A stretch of DNA of 64,000 nucleotides from RH-AL1 sp964235705 (GCA_964235705.1 CAXSDP010000001.1:83120-147119), one strand, 5' to 3'; shown: positions 14,814 to 23,943, counted from the first letter of the stretch. A program made the numbers and translations. The notes: generated by a model not told the origin, from the sequence alone.

Positions 14814-15908
14814 TTGAACGATCGTGTCGACGACGAGGCTGACCGCTACGAGGGGACCGCCCATCCCAGGGTCGCCACCTCGCTCATCGGGCACGGCGAT
14901 CACGAGGCGGCGCTGCTGAGCGCTTATCGGGCTGAGCGATTACCGCACGCGATCGTCATCGGCGGCGCCGCCGGCATCGGCAAGGCCACCCTCGCGTGGC
15001 GGCTCGCCCGCTTCATCCTCGCCCACCCCGACCCCAGCGCCGTCGCCGTCCGCGCGGCGCGCGACCTGTCGGTGCCGCCCGACGCGCGGGTCGCCGCCCA
15101 GGTCGCGTCGCTGTCCCATCCCGACGTCAGCCTGCTCCGCCGTGAAATCAACGAGAAGACGAAGCGCTTCTACGCGGAGATCCGCGCCGACGACGTCCGG
15201 CGCACGATCGGCCTGTTCCAGCGGGCCGCCGGCGCGGGGGGCTGGCGGATCTGCGTCGTCGACAGCGCCGAGGACCTGAACCGGTCCAGCGCCAACGCGC
15301 TGCTCAAGCTCATCGAGGAGCCGCCGCCCAGGGCGCTGTTCCTCCTCGTCGCGCATCGTCCGGGCCTGCTGCTGGCGACGATCCGCTCGCGGTCGCGCCT
15401 GCTCCGCCTGTCCCCGCTCGATCGATCGGAGGTCGCCGCCATCGTCGCGACGCTGGGGCCGCCCTGGTCGAACGCCGCGCCGGGCGCCATCGCCGAGGCG
15501 GCGGGGCGGGCGGAAGGGTCCGTTCACGACGCCCTGCGCGTCCTCGCCCACGCGGGGGATGGGGCGGGGGGCGGGCTCGATGCCGCGCTGGCCCGCCTCC
15601 TCGACGCGCTGCCGACGATCGATTGGCGCGAGGTCCACAAGCTCGCCGACCGCGTCACCGGGCGCGAGGGCGAAGCCGCCTTCGACGCGGTGATGTCGGC
15701 CGTGTACCGCTGGCTGGCGCGCCACGTGCGCGACCCCGACGGCGGAGCGCCCGCCCGCTCGCCGCGCCGCCTTGCCCCGTTCGCCGAGGTATGGGAAAAG
15801 ATCGCGGCGGACGCGCGCGAAACGGACGCCCTCAACCTTGACAGGCGACCGCTGATCCTAACCGTCTTCTCCGACCTCGCGGCGGCGGTGCGCGCCTCCT
15901 CGATTTGA
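14814..15908 (+). CDS. holB: DNA polymerase III subunit delta'
   Basis: Delta' is part of the clamp-loader complex that places the beta clamp on DNA. The 364-aa product has a short N-terminal extension, then VATSLIGHGDHEAAL and a Walker-like GGAAGIGKATLAW. The central AAA+ part has VVDSAEDLNRSSANALLKLIEEPP (shown here only to the family core: SANALLK, EEPP) and RSRSRLLRL. Alphaproteobacterial delta' proteins share this layout. TTG 14814 is chosen because GAGGGAGG lies about 6 nt upstream. metG follows after 65 bp. Confidence 0.93.
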   Translation: MNDRVDDEADRYEGTAHPRVATSLIGHGDHEAALLSAYRAERLPHAIVIGGAAGIGKATLAWRLARFILAHPDPSAVAVRAARDLSVPPDARVAAQVASLSHPDVSLLRREINEKTKRFYAEIRADDVRRTIGLFQRAAGAGGWRICVVDSAEDLNRSSANALLKLIEEPPPRALFLLVAHRPGLLLATIRSRSRLLRLSPLDRSEVAAIVATLGPPWSNAAPGAIAEAAGRAEGSVHDALRVLAHAGDGAGGGLDAALARLLDALPTIDWREVHKLADRVTGREGEAAFDAVMSAVYRWLARHVRDPDGGAPARSPRRLAPFAEVWEKIAADARETDALNLDRRPLILTVFSDLAAAVRASSI

Positions 15909-15973
15909 GGGCGGGGGGGCTGGGCGGCGCGCCTCGCGTCCCCTGGCCTTACCGTCCAGCCCGTCGAGCGAGC

Positions 15974-17524
15974 ATGTCTGACAACCCCACCTTCTCGATC
16001 TCGACCGCCGCGCCCTACGCCAACGGGTCCCCCCACATCGGTCACGCCTACGAGTTGATCGCCGCCGACGCCTTCGCCCGCTTCAAGGCGATCGAGGGCG
16101 CGGACGTCTTCCTCCTGTCCAGCATGGACGAGCACGGCCAGAAGATGCAGCAGGCGGCGGCCAAGCAGGGCTTGAGCCCGCAGGCGCTCGCCGACCGGAC
16201 CGCGACCGAGTTCGCGACGATGGCCGCCCTCGTCGAGGCCGACGTGAGCGCGCGCGTCCGCACCACGCAGCCGAGCCACCATCGCGCCTCGCGGGCGATC
16301 TGGGAACGCATGCGCGAGGCCGGCGACATCTACCTCTCGAAGTACCCCGGCTGGTACTCCGTGCGCGACGAGGCCTTCTTCGACGAGGCCGAACTCACGC
16401 TCGGTCCCGACGGGACGAAGCGCGCGCCGGGCGGCGCCCCGGTCGAGTGGGTCGAGGAGGAAAGCTACTATTTCAAGCTGTCCGCCTACGCCGACCGGCT
16501 CCTCGCCCATTACGCGGCGCACCCGGACTTCATCGTGCCGGAGAAGTACCGCAACGAGGTCGTGGCCTTCTGCGAGCGCGGCCTCAACGACCTGTCCATC
16601 AGCCGCTCGACCTTCGAGTGGGGCATCCCCGTGCCGGGCGATCCCGCCCACGTCATGTACGTCTGGGTCGACGCGCTGACGAACTACCTGACCGGCACCG
16701 GATGGCCGGACGAGGCCTCGCCGCTCGCGCGATTCTGGCCGGCCGACGTCCACGTCATCGGCAAGGACATCACGCGCTTCCACGCGATCTTCTGGCCGGC
16801 GTTCCTGATGTCCGCCCGCCTCCCCTTGCCCAAGCGGATCGTCGTCCACGGCTTCCTCTTCAACCGCGGGGAGAAGATGGGCAAGTCGGTCGGCAACGTC
16901 ATCAGCCCGTCGACGCTGGTGGAGGACTACGGCGTCGACCCGCTCCGCTACTTCCTCCTGCGCGAGGTGCCCTTCGGGCAGGATGGCAGCTACTCGCACG
17001 AGGCGATCGTCGCCCGCATCAACGCCGACCTCGCCAACGACCTCGGCAACCTGGCGCAACGCTCGCTGACGATGATCGCGCGCAATTGCGAGGGCAGGGT
17101 GCCGGCACCGGGTCCGCTCATCGAGGCGGACGAGGCGTTGCTGCGCGCCGCGCGCGCCCTGCCCGCCACGGTCCGCCGCGCGATGGACGCCTTTGCGCCC
17201 CACCTCGCCCTGGCGGACATCTGGCGCGTCGTCGCCGAGGCCAACCGCTACTTCGCCGGCGCGGAACCGTGGGCGCTGCGCAAGACCGATCTTGAACGGA
17301 TGGGGACCGTCCTGTTCGTGACGGCGGAGGTCGTGCGCATCGTGGCCATCCTCACCCAGCCGTTCATGCCGTCGGCGATGGCGCGGATGCTGGACGCGCT
17401 CGGCGTTCCCCGCGGGGATCGCCGTACCGCCGCCATCGGCGAGGCGCCCGGGCTCGTGCCGGGTGCCGCCCTGCCGCCGCCCGTCCCCGTCTTCCCCCGC
17501 TACGTGGAGAAGGGCGGGGCGTGA
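15974..17524 (+). CDS. metG: Methionine-tRNA ligase
   Basis: MetRS charges tRNA-Met. The 516-aa product has the class I signatures: the HIGH motif in PHIGHAYE near residue 20, and KMGKS (a variant of KMSKS) in GEKMGKSVGN. The zinc-knuckle Cys residues of the long bacterial type are missing and there is no C-terminal dimerisation (EMAP-like) domain, matching the short MetG form of alphaproteobacteria. The ATG at 15974 gives MSDNPTFSISTAAPYANG, the expected N-terminus. The TGA overlaps the GTG of tatD (GTGA). Confidence 0.96.
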   Translation: MSDNPTFSISTAAPYANGSPHIGHAYELIAADAFARFKAIEGADVFLLSSMDEHGQKMQQAAAKQGLSPQALADRTATEFATMAALVEADVSARVRTTQPSHHRASRAIWERMREAGDIYLSKYPGWYSVRDEAFFDEAELTLGPDGTKRAPGGAPVEWVEEESYYFKLSAYADRLLAHYAAHPDFIVPEKYRNEVVAFCERGLNDLSISRSTFEWGIPVPGDPAHVMYVWVDALTNYLTGTGWPDEASPLARFWPADVHVIGKDITRFHAIFWPAFLMSARLPLPKRIVVHGFLFNRGEKMGKSVGNVISPSTLVEDYGVDPLRYFLLREVPFGQDGSYSHEAIVARINADLANDLGNLAQRSLTMIARNCEGRVPAPGPLIEADEALLRAARALPATVRRAMDAFAPHLALADIWRVVAEANRYFAGAEPWALRKTDLERMGTVLFVTAEVVRIVAILTQPFMPSAMARMLDALGVPRGDRRTAAIGEAPGLVPGAALPPPVPVFPRYVEKGGA

Positions 17525-18318
17525 TCATCGACAGCCACTGCCACCTCGATTTCCCCGAGTTTGCGGCCGACCTGGACGCCGTCGTCGCGCGGGCGCGCGA
17601 GGCGGGGGTGAGGCGGATGGTGACCATCTCGACGCGCGTCGATCGTTACGACGAGGTGAGGCGCGTCGCCGAGGCCTACGACGACGTGTACTTCACGATC
17701 GGCACGCACCCGCATCAGGCGCATCAGGAGCCGGAAGCCTCCGTCGCGCGCCTCGTCGCCCTCGCCGCGCACGGGAAATGCGTGGGCATCGGCGAGGCGG
17801 GGCTCGACTACCACTACGACCGGGCACCGCGTCCCCTCGCCGCGCGCGTCTTCCGCACCCACGTCGCCGCCGCCCGCGCCAGCGGCCTGCCCCTGGTCAT
17901 CCACACGCGCGACGCCGACGCCGACACCGCCGCCATCCTCGCCGACGAGATGGGGCAGGGCCCTTTCAAGGCCCTGCTCCACTGCTTCACCGCGGGTCCG
18001 GCGCTCGCCCGCACGGCGCTCGACCTCGGCCTGTCGATCTCGTTCTCGGGCGTGCTCACGTTCAAGAAGTCGGACGCCCTGCGCGCCATCGCCGCCACCG
18101 TCCCCCTCGACCGGTTGCTGGTGGAGACCGACGCGCCGTTCCTGGCGCCGGAGCCGCGTCGCGGCGCGCGCAACGAGCCGGCCCTCGTCGTCCACACCGC
18201 CGGCGTCCTGGCGAGGGTGAAGGGCATGGGGTACGACGAATTGGCGGCGGCCACGAGCGCCAACGCGCTTCGGCTTTTCGGCAAGATGGCGGCCCTCGAC
18301 GCGACCGGCGCGGTTTGA
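17521..18318 (+). CDS. tatD: TatD family metal-dependent deoxyribonuclease
   Basis: The 265-aa TIM-barrel hydrolase of the TatD family shows all metal-binding motifs in order: DSHCHLD near the N-terminus, GEAGLDYHY, VIHTRDAD, LLHCFT and the terminal ETDAPFLAP. Family members act as 3'-5' exonucleases or D-aminoacyl-tRNA deacylases; the physiological substrate is not settled by sequence. The start is a GTG in the GTGA overlap with metG, so the two are translationally coupled. The usual metG-tatD-MBL hydrolase order is kept. Confidence 0.93.
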   Translation: MIIDSHCHLDFPEFAADLDAVVARAREAGVRRMVTISTRVDRYDEVRRVAEAYDDVYFTIGTHPHQAHQEPEASVARLVALAAHGKCVGIGEAGLDYHYDRAPRPLAARVFRTHVAAARASGLPLVIHTRDADADTAAILADEMGQGPFKALLHCFTAGPALARTALDLGLSISFSGVLTFKKSDALRAIAATVPLDRLLVETDAPFLAPEPRRGARNEPALVVHTAGVLARVKGMGYDELAAATSANALRLFGKMAALDATGAV

Positions 18319-18361
18319 ACGGGTCGCGTGAGCGGCGGCTCGCGTTGAGGGAGGAGATGGT

Positions 18362-19159
18362 ATGACGCACGCCGTCACGATCCTGGGTTGCGGTTCGTCC
18401 GGCGGCGTGCCGCGCGTCGGCCAGGGCTGGGGCGCCTGCGATCCCGCCGATCCGAGGAACCGGCGGCGGCGTTGCTCGATCTGCGTCGACCGGCTCGGGG
18501 CGGACGGCGCGCGCACGCGGGTGCTGGTCGACACCTCGCCGGACCTGCGCGAGCAGTTGCTCGGCCTCGGCATCGAGGCTCTGGACGCGATCGTGATGAC
18601 CCATCCGCACGCCGACCATACCAACGGGATCGACGACGTCAGGCCCCTCGTCATCCAATCCCGGCATCGCATCGCCATGCACATGGACGAGGCGACCTCC
18701 CGCGCCGTGCGCCGCGCCTTCGCCTACATCTTCGAAACGCCGCCCGGCAGCCAGTACCCGCCGCTGCTCGACGACGTGAGGATCCACGACGGCGTCCCGT
18801 TCACGCTGGAAGGGCCGGGCGGGGCGATCGAGGCGACGCCGTTCAAGGTGCACCACGGCGAGATCGACGCGCTGGGCTACCGCTTCGGCGACTTCGCCTA
18901 CACGCCCGACCTGAACGCCATACCCGACGACAGCCTCCGCCACCTGCGGAACCTCGATCTCTGGGTCGTCGACGCCTTGCGGTACACCCGTCATCCCAGC
19001 CATTTCTCGCTGGACGAGACGCTGGACTGGATCGCGCGGATGAAGCCGCGTCGGGCCGTGCTGACGAACCTTCACACGGACCTGGATTTCGAGGCGCTGG
19101 TGGCCCGTCTTCCCGCGGGGGTCATGCCCGCCTACGATGGCTTGGTCCTGACGTTCTGA
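18362..19159 (+). CDS. PhnP-like MBL-fold phosphodiesterase
   Basis: This 265-aa metallo-beta-lactamase-fold hydrolase has the N-terminal GCGSSGGVPR, the cysteines CSICVDR, the metal motif THPHADH, and the downstream HHGEID, YTPDLNAIPD and NLHTDLDF. These match the PhnP / phosphoribosyl cyclic phosphodiesterase subgroup found after tatD in many alphaproteobacteria. Whether it serves phosphonate metabolism is unclear, as no phn genes are present. It starts at ATG 18362 after GGGAGGAGA. Its stop codon lies inside a 15-bp tandem duplication. Confidence 0.88.
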   Translation: MTHAVTILGCGSSGGVPRVGQGWGACDPADPRNRRRRCSICVDRLGADGARTRVLVDTSPDLREQLLGLGIEALDAIVMTHPHADHTNGIDDVRPLVIQSRHRIAMHMDEATSRAVRRAFAYIFETPPGSQYPPLLDDVRIHDGVPFTLEGPGGAIEATPFKVHHGEIDALGYRFGDFAYTPDLNAIPDDSLRHLRNLDLWVVDALRYTRHPSHFSLDETLDWIARMKPRRAVLTNLHTDLDFEALVARLPAGVMPAYDGLVLTF

Positions 19160-19186
19160 CCGGGTGCCGCCTGACCGGGTGCCGCC
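19157..19186. repeat. Perfect 15-bp tandem duplication across a stop codon
   Basis: Two identical 15-bp units (19157-19171, 19172-19186); each begins with TGA, the first being the stop of the MBL hydrolase gene. Confidence 0.95.
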
Positions 19187-19600
19187 GGGATCCTCCTGCC
19201 CTGTCGCGCCGGAGCTGGATGTTCCATAATGTTGATTATGCGAATATACGATCGGTGGGCCGGGCGGGCATGCGGAAGCCGCCGATGGCATGTGAGGCGG
19301 AGCGACGAGACGTTGGCCGACGCTCGATGGTTTGGTCGGCCTCACCCACTTTCTTCTTTCCGCAGCCAAGCCGGCGAAAATATGGACAAGGGAGTAGCCA
19401 TTCGCGTGGGTGGCTGTTATTCATTATAAGCGCGGGGCTTGTTCCATTTCTGTCGGGTCATCACCACGGTCGGGAAAGGCTGGCAGCGTTTGCTGCTGGC
19501 CGTTTTCATATGGCAATCCAGGTCCGGGATCATCCAGTCCGGGTGGGTTGGCTTGGAGAGCGAGAGCGCGACGGCGGTTGGTAGAGACGAGCAGGCGATC
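19187..19600 (+). promoter_or_regulatory. Long leader region of the cold-shock gene
   Basis: About 410 bp without a convincing gene precede the double cold-shock gene. The stretch 19220-19260 is AT-rich with an inverted repeat CATAAT-GTTG-ATTATG (19225-19240). The last 200 bp contain several self-complementary segments. Cold-shock genes often have long structured 5' leaders, so a promoter near 19230 and a regulatory leader are plausible. I cannot place a -35/-10 pair with confidence. Confidence 0.35.
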
Positions 19601-20263
19601 ATGAGCAAAGGTAGAGATTTCCGGGGACCGAAGAAGCGCGGCTTCGATGATGACGCGCCCTCCCCTTACGACGCGCCGCGCTTGTCGCGCACCCCGCGTC
19701 CGGCGTTCGGTGGCACCAGCTTCGGCAGTACCCCCGACCTGGGCGGTGGTGCCGCCTCGGGCCCGACGGTCGACGCGGTCGTCAAGTGGTTCAAGGGTGA
19801 CAAGGGTTTCGGCTTCGTCGAATTGGCCAACGGCAGCGGGGATGCCTTCCTCCACATCGGCGCGCTGCAATCGGCCGGTTACGAGACGGTCCCGCCTGGT
19901 GCCAAGCTCAAGGTGTCGGTCGGCAATGGCATGAAGGGCGCCCAGGTGACCCGCGTGTTCGAGGTCGACACGTCCGGCGCCGCCGAGCGCGTGCCGCAAC
20001 GGTCCTTCGGTGACGCGCCCCGGCCGCAACGCCGCGCTCCCGATCCCTCGACCGCCGTGCAGGTTAGCGGCAGCGTGAAATGGTTCGACGATAATAAGGG
20101 CTTCGGCTTCGTCCAGTCGAATGACGGCGGGAAGGATGTCTTCGTCCACATCTCGATCCTGGGGCCGTCGGGTGTGCAACACCTCGCCGAAGGGCAGGCG
20201 GTCAACATGCGGGTGGTCGATACCCCGAAGGGTCGCGAGGCCTTGTCGATCTCGTTGGCTTAG
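19601..20263 (+). CDS. Double cold-shock domain protein
   Basis: The 220-aa protein has two cold-shock (OB-fold) domains, at ~57-125 and ~152-219, each with RNP1-like KGFGFVE / KGFGFVQ and an FxHI-type RNP2 (FLHIGAL, FVHISIL). Such RNA chaperones melt mRNA secondary structure in cold or stationary phase; two-domain forms are typical of alphaproteobacteria. A basic, disordered N-terminus (MSKGRDFRGPKKRG) precedes domain 1. The open frame continues upstream to 19439, but ATG 19601 gives the expected start. A strong hairpin follows the stop. Confidence 0.93.
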   Translation: MSKGRDFRGPKKRGFDDDAPSPYDAPRLSRTPRPAFGGTSFGSTPDLGGGAASGPTVDAVVKWFKGDKGFGFVELANGSGDAFLHIGALQSAGYETVPPGAKLKVSVGNGMKGAQVTRVFEVDTSGAAERVPQRSFGDAPRPQRRAPDPSTAVQVSGSVKWFDDNKGFGFVQSNDGGKDVFVHISILGPSGVQHLAEGQAVNMRVVDTPKGREALSISLA

Positions 20264-20281
20264 GGCCTCCGCGCGAGCGAC

Positions 20282-20306
20282 GGGCGAGGCGCGTCACGCC
20301 TCGCCC
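20282..20306 (+). terminator. Hairpin terminator candidate after the cold-shock gene
   Basis: A perfect 10-bp GC-rich stem (20282-20291 with 20297-20306) with a 5-nt loop lies about 20 bp after the stop. There is no clear T-run. Confidence 0.6.
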
Positions 20307-20376
20307 TGTCGAGCGGACGTCATCAAGTCAGGACGAGTGAAGCCCGAGCACGGCGTCGCCCCTGGGGGAAGGATCC

Positions 20377-21195
20377 TTGGCTTCACCGACCGGCGTCGCT
20401 CGCCTCATCGAAGTCGTCGCCGCGTTGCGCGATCCCGACACCGGATGTCCCTGGGACCTGAAGCAAACACACGTCACGTTGGCTCCCTATGCCCTCGAAG
20501 AGGCGCACGAGGTCGTCGACGCCATCGAACGCGACGACATGGCGGACCTTCGCGACGAGTTGGGCGACCTGCTGCTCCAGGTGGTGATCCACGCCCGTTT
20601 GGCGGAAGAATCCGGGGCCTTCACCTTCGACGACGTCGTCGAGGCGGTCAGCGCCAAGATGGTGCGTCGGCATCCCCACGTTTTCGCGCCACCCCTCGAC
20701 CGGTCGGCTTCATTCCCGGTCTCGTCCACGCGTAACGGCGACACCTGGGAGGCGATCAAGGCCGCGGAGCGTTCGGCGAAGGGATGCGGGCAGGCCGCCA
20801 CGGGCTTGCTCGACGGCGTCACGATCGCCCTGCCCGGCTTGATCCGCGCCGTGAAGCTCCAGGCGAAGGCGTCAACCGTTGGGTTCGACTGGCACGATGC
20901 CAAGGCGATCCTGGGAAAGATCGAGGAGGAGGCGGGGGAGGTCGCTCAAGCCCTCGACGAGGGCGACCGTGACGCCGTCGCGGAGGAGATCGGCGACCTC
21001 TTGTTCGCGGTCGCCAACCTCGCGCGCCATGCCGGCGTCGATCCGGAACAGGCGGTGCGCGGGACCAATGCGAAGTTCACGCGCCGTTTCGCCCATATCG
21101 AGCGGGCCGTGCGCGAGGCCGGCTCGTCCCTCGAGGCTGCCACCCTCGAAGAGATGGAAGCCTTCTGGAACGAGGCCAAAGCGCTTGGCCTCTAG
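20377..21195 (+). CDS. mazG: Nucleoside triphosphate pyrophosphohydrolase MazG
   Basis: MazG hydrolyses NTPs and dNTPs to the monophosphates and lowers ppGpp or removes aberrant nucleotides. The 272-aa product has the two tandem MazG domains. The first contains CPWDLKQTH, EEAHEVVDAI and RDELGDLLLQVV; the second contains EEEAGEVAQAL and EEIGDLLFAVANLARH. Both keep the metal-binding EExxE...ExxD pattern. The start is TTG 20377 with GGGGGAAGGA just upstream. In many relatives mazG follows hflX; here it is separate. Confidence 0.94.
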   Translation: MASPTGVARLIEVVAALRDPDTGCPWDLKQTHVTLAPYALEEAHEVVDAIERDDMADLRDELGDLLLQVVIHARLAEESGAFTFDDVVEAVSAKMVRRHPHVFAPPLDRSASFPVSSTRNGDTWEAIKAAERSAKGCGQAATGLLDGVTIALPGLIRAVKLQAKASTVGFDWHDAKAILGKIEEEAGEVAQALDEGDRDAVAEEIGDLLFAVANLARHAGVDPEQAVRGTNAKFTRRFAHIERAVREAGSSLEAATLEEMEAFWNEAKALGL

Positions 21196-21216
21196 GGTGT
21201 CGGATTGATAGGTGCA

Positions 21217-21241
21217 CATCGGTTTCCGAGGAAAGCCGATG
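21217..21241 (+). terminator. Hairpin after mazG, also a dispersed motif
   Basis: CATCGGTTTCC pairs with GGAAAGCCGATG around a 2-nt loop with one bulged base. It lies between the convergent mazG and glgX genes. A related sequence recurs near 36709. Confidence 0.55.
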
Positions 21242-21290
21242 CGCTGCGCCTCGCTCGCGGGCCAGCGTCACGTGACCCTGGCCGACGCCG

Positions 21291-23411
21291 TTAGGGCTCC
21301 ATCATGAACAACAGCACGGAACGGCCGGTGACGTCGTAGCGCTCCCCCGCGCGGAACGACGGCGCGTTCGCCAACTCCGGCTGGTTGGTATCGACCTGTA
21401 GCGACCAGGTTTCGCCGCCCGGAAGACCCGGCAGGGTGAAGCCGACGAGGTCCTGCCAGCTGTTCAACACCAGCAGCATCGTGGCGTCGCTGCCGACGCG
21501 CTTGACACCCGTCGTCTGCGCCCGTCCGTCCATCAGCATGCCGAGGCAGCGCACGTTGGTGTCGGTCCAATCACCCTGCGCCATCTCGGCGCCGTTCGCC
21601 GCGATCCACGTGACATCCTTGAAGCCGGCCTCCTCGTTCACGTCGCCGCTGAGGAAGCGGCTGTGGCGCAGGATCGCGTGCTTGTGGCGCAGCCCGGTCA
21701 GCTTCTTCGTGAAGTCGATGAGCGACTGGCCCTTCTCCTTGATGTCCCAGTCGAGCCAGGAGATCTCGCTGTCCTGGCAATAGGCGTTGTTGTTGCCGCC
21801 CTGCGTGCGGCCGAACTCGTCACCGGCCAGGATCATCGGCGTGCCTTGCGCGAGCAGCAGCGTCGCCATCATGTTGCGGATCTGGCGCGCCCGGAGTGCC
21901 TGGATCGCCGGATCGTCGGTTGGTCCTTCCACGCCGCAGTTCCAGGAGCGGTTGTCGGAGTTGCCGTCCTTGCCCTCCTCCCCATTCGCCTCGTTGTGCT
22001 TCTCGTCGTAGGTGACGGTGTCGTTCAGGGTGAACCCGTCGTGGGCCGTCACGAAGTTGACGCACGACCAGGCGCGACGGCCCTGGTGGTTGAAGTTCTC
22101 GGGCGAGCCGCACAGCCGCGACGCCATCGCCTGGATCGAGGAGCGCCCGCGCCAGAAATCGCGGACGTCGTCGCGGAACTTGTCGGTCCACTCCGCCCAA
22201 CCCGGCGGGAACGACCCGACCTGGTAGCCGCCGGGCCCGATGTCCCAGGGTTCGGCGATCAGCTTGACGGCGCCCAGCACCGGGTCCTGCCCGACGGCCT
22301 TGAGGAAGCCGGACTGGTTGTCGAAGCCGTTGGGTTCGCGGGCGAGGATGGTACCGAGGTCGAACCGGAACCCGTCGACGTGCATCTCCTCGACCCAGTA
22401 ACGCAGGCTGTCCGTCACCATCTGGATCACGCGCGGGTGCGACAGGTTCACCGTGTTGCCCGTGCCCGTGTCGTTGATGTAGTAGCGCTTCTGATCGGGC
22501 AGCAGGCGGTAGTAGCTGGCGTTGTCGATGCCTTTGAAGCTCAAGGTCGGTCCGAGCTCGTTGCCCTCGGCCGTGTGGTTGTAGACGACGTCGAGGATCA
22601 CTTCGAGGTCGGCCTCGTGCAGGCGGGCGACCATCTCCTTGAACTCGCGCAGCGAGTTCGGCACGTCGCTAGCGTAGCGCGGGCTCGGCGCGAAGAAGCC
22701 GATGGTGTTGTAGCCCCAATAGTTCGCCAGCCCCCTGTCGACGAGGAAGTCGTCCTGCACGAAGGTGTGGACCGGCAGCAGCTCGACCGAGGTGACGCCG
22801 AGCGCCTTGATGTAGGCGACGACGTCCTTGCGTCCGAGACCGGCGTAGGTGCCGCGAAGCTTTTCGGGCACCTTGGGGTGGAGCTTGGTGAAGCCTTTGA
22901 CGTGCGTCTCGTAGACGATCATGTCGTCCCACGGCACGCGGAAGCCGGTCGGCTCGCCCCGCCAGTCGAAGTTCTGGTCGACGATCACGCATTTCGGCAT
23001 GAACGGCGCGCTGTCGCGCTCGTCGAAGGTCGTGTCGTCGCCCGACTCCATCTTGTAGCCGAACACGGCCGGGTTCCAGGTCAGGTCGAAGGCGTGCGCC
23101 CGCGCGTAAGGGTCGAGCAGCAGCTTGTGATGGTTGAAGCGGTGGCCGGCCTCCGGCTCGTAGGGGCCATGCACCCGGTAGCCGTAGAAGGTACCGGGAT
23201 GCACGCCCGGCAGGTAGCCGTGGAAGATCTGGTTGGTGTGTTCGGGCAGCTCGACCCGCTCCACCTCCTTCCCGCCGTCGGTATCGAACAGGCAGACCTC
23301 GACCTTGGTGGCGTTGGCGGAGAACAGGGCGAAGTTCGTTCCTTCGCCGTCCCAGTGCGTGCCGCGCGGGAAGGGTACCCCTTCCTGGACCCGCTGCTTC
23401 GTGTCACCCAA
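21291..23411 (-). CDS. glgX: Glycogen debranching enzyme GlgX
   Basis: GlgX removes alpha-1,6 branches (isoamylase type, GH13) from limit dextrins during glycogen breakdown. The 706-aa product has an N-terminal CBM48-like domain (HWDGEGTNFALFSANATKV), the catalytic barrel with the nucleophile in DGFRFDLG, the acid in IAEPWD and the transition-state residues in VTAHDGF, and a C-terminal beta domain. The start is TTG 23411, with AGGGAG 9 nt upstream and the expected family length; the open frame extends further but does not look coding. No glgA/B/C/P genes are nearby. Confidence 0.93.
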   Translation of the reverse strand: MGDTKQRVQEGVPFPRGTHWDGEGTNFALFSANATKVEVCLFDTDGGKEVERVELPEHTNQIFHGYLPGVHPGTFYGYRVHGPYEPEAGHRFNHHKLLLDPYARAHAFDLTWNPAVFGYKMESGDDTTFDERDSAPFMPKCVIVDQNFDWRGEPTGFRVPWDDMIVYETHVKGFTKLHPKVPEKLRGTYAGLGRKDVVAYIKALGVTSVELLPVHTFVQDDFLVDRGLANYWGYNTIGFFAPSPRYASDVPNSLREFKEMVARLHEADLEVILDVVYNHTAEGNELGPTLSFKGIDNASYYRLLPDQKRYYINDTGTGNTVNLSHPRVIQMVTDSLRYWVEEMHVDGFRFDLGTILAREPNGFDNQSGFLKAVGQDPVLGAVKLIAEPWDIGPGGYQVGSFPPGWAEWTDKFRDDVRDFWRGRSSIQAMASRLCGSPENFNHQGRRAWSCVNFVTAHDGFTLNDTVTYDEKHNEANGEEGKDGNSDNRSWNCGVEGPTDDPAIQALRARQIRNMMATLLLAQGTPMILAGDEFGRTQGGNNNAYCQDSEISWLDWDIKEKGQSLIDFTKKLTGLRHKHAILRHSRFLSGDVNEEAGFKDVTWIAANGAEMAQGDWTDTNVRCLGMLMDGRAQTTGVKRVGSDATMLLVLNSWQDLVGFTLPGLPGGETWSLQVDTNQPELANAPSFRAGERYDVTGRSVLLFMMEP

Positions 23412-23685
23412 AGTCGTGTACTCCCTAAGTCGTGTGGTGGCGTGCGCCGAAGCGGTGGCTCCCGTCGGGGTGCGAGGGAGGGGATCGCGTGGCTGATGCG
23501 ACGAGGATCTACACGCCGCGCGCGCGTTTGTGGAGCGCGAAGGCTCGATGCCCCTTTTCGCCGCACGCCTCCTGGGCGCGCCGTCACGGATCGCCGATCC
23601 CTCGGCTTGTTGGCGCCGCGGCAACGATCCGTTCACCGTTTCCGCCCATTCTTCGGATGTGTGATGCGTTTGGAGGGGTTCGACG
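23412..23685. promoter_or_regulatory. Divergent intergenic region glgX / small pilin-like gene
   Basis: This 274-bp region must hold the promoters of the divergent glgX and the small gene at 23686. A 13-bp palindrome GGATCG-C-CGATCC lies at 23588-23600. No -35/-10 boxes are obvious. Confidence 0.3.
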
Positions 23686-23943
23686 ATGCGGCTGCGGGAG
23701 TTTCTCGGCGACAGGAAGGGAACGACCTTCGAGGGCATCGCGCTCTCGGTCTCGATCATCGCGGTCGGGTTCGTGGCGTCGGCCGACATGCTCGATTACC
23801 TGACGAAGAGCGGCGCCAAGACGTCGATGTCGGTGCCGGTCGCCACCGGGCCCACCGGCCCGCTCGATTACACGCCGACGGCGTCACTGCCCAAGCTCAT
23901 CTCGCGCTCGGTCCTCGATCCCTGCACCGGCGTCGTCAAGTAG
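23686..23943 (+). CDS. Small single-TM protein, Flp/pseudopilin-like
   Basis: The 85-aa product starts MRLREFLGDRKGTTFEGIAL, followed by one hydrophobic segment (~18-33) and a Thr/Pro-rich C-terminus. A basic N-terminus, a Gly, a small polar pair, a nearby Glu and then a hydrophobic helix recall Flp-type IVb pilins (G|ATAIEY). However, the Glu is one residue closer than usual and no tad/cpa genes are present, so pilin identity is only a suggestion. GGAGGGG 7 nt before ATG 23686 supports translation. Confidence 0.6.
   Translation: MRLREFLGDRKGTTFEGIALSVSIIAVGFVASADMLDYLTKSGAKTSMSVPVATGPTGPLDYTPTASLPKLISRSVLDPCTGVVK

Noticed and set aside
15974..17524. KMGKS in place of KMSKS in methionyl-tRNA synthetase as an active-site defect
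   Set aside because: The middle residue of this motif varies among active class I synthetases; both lysines are present.
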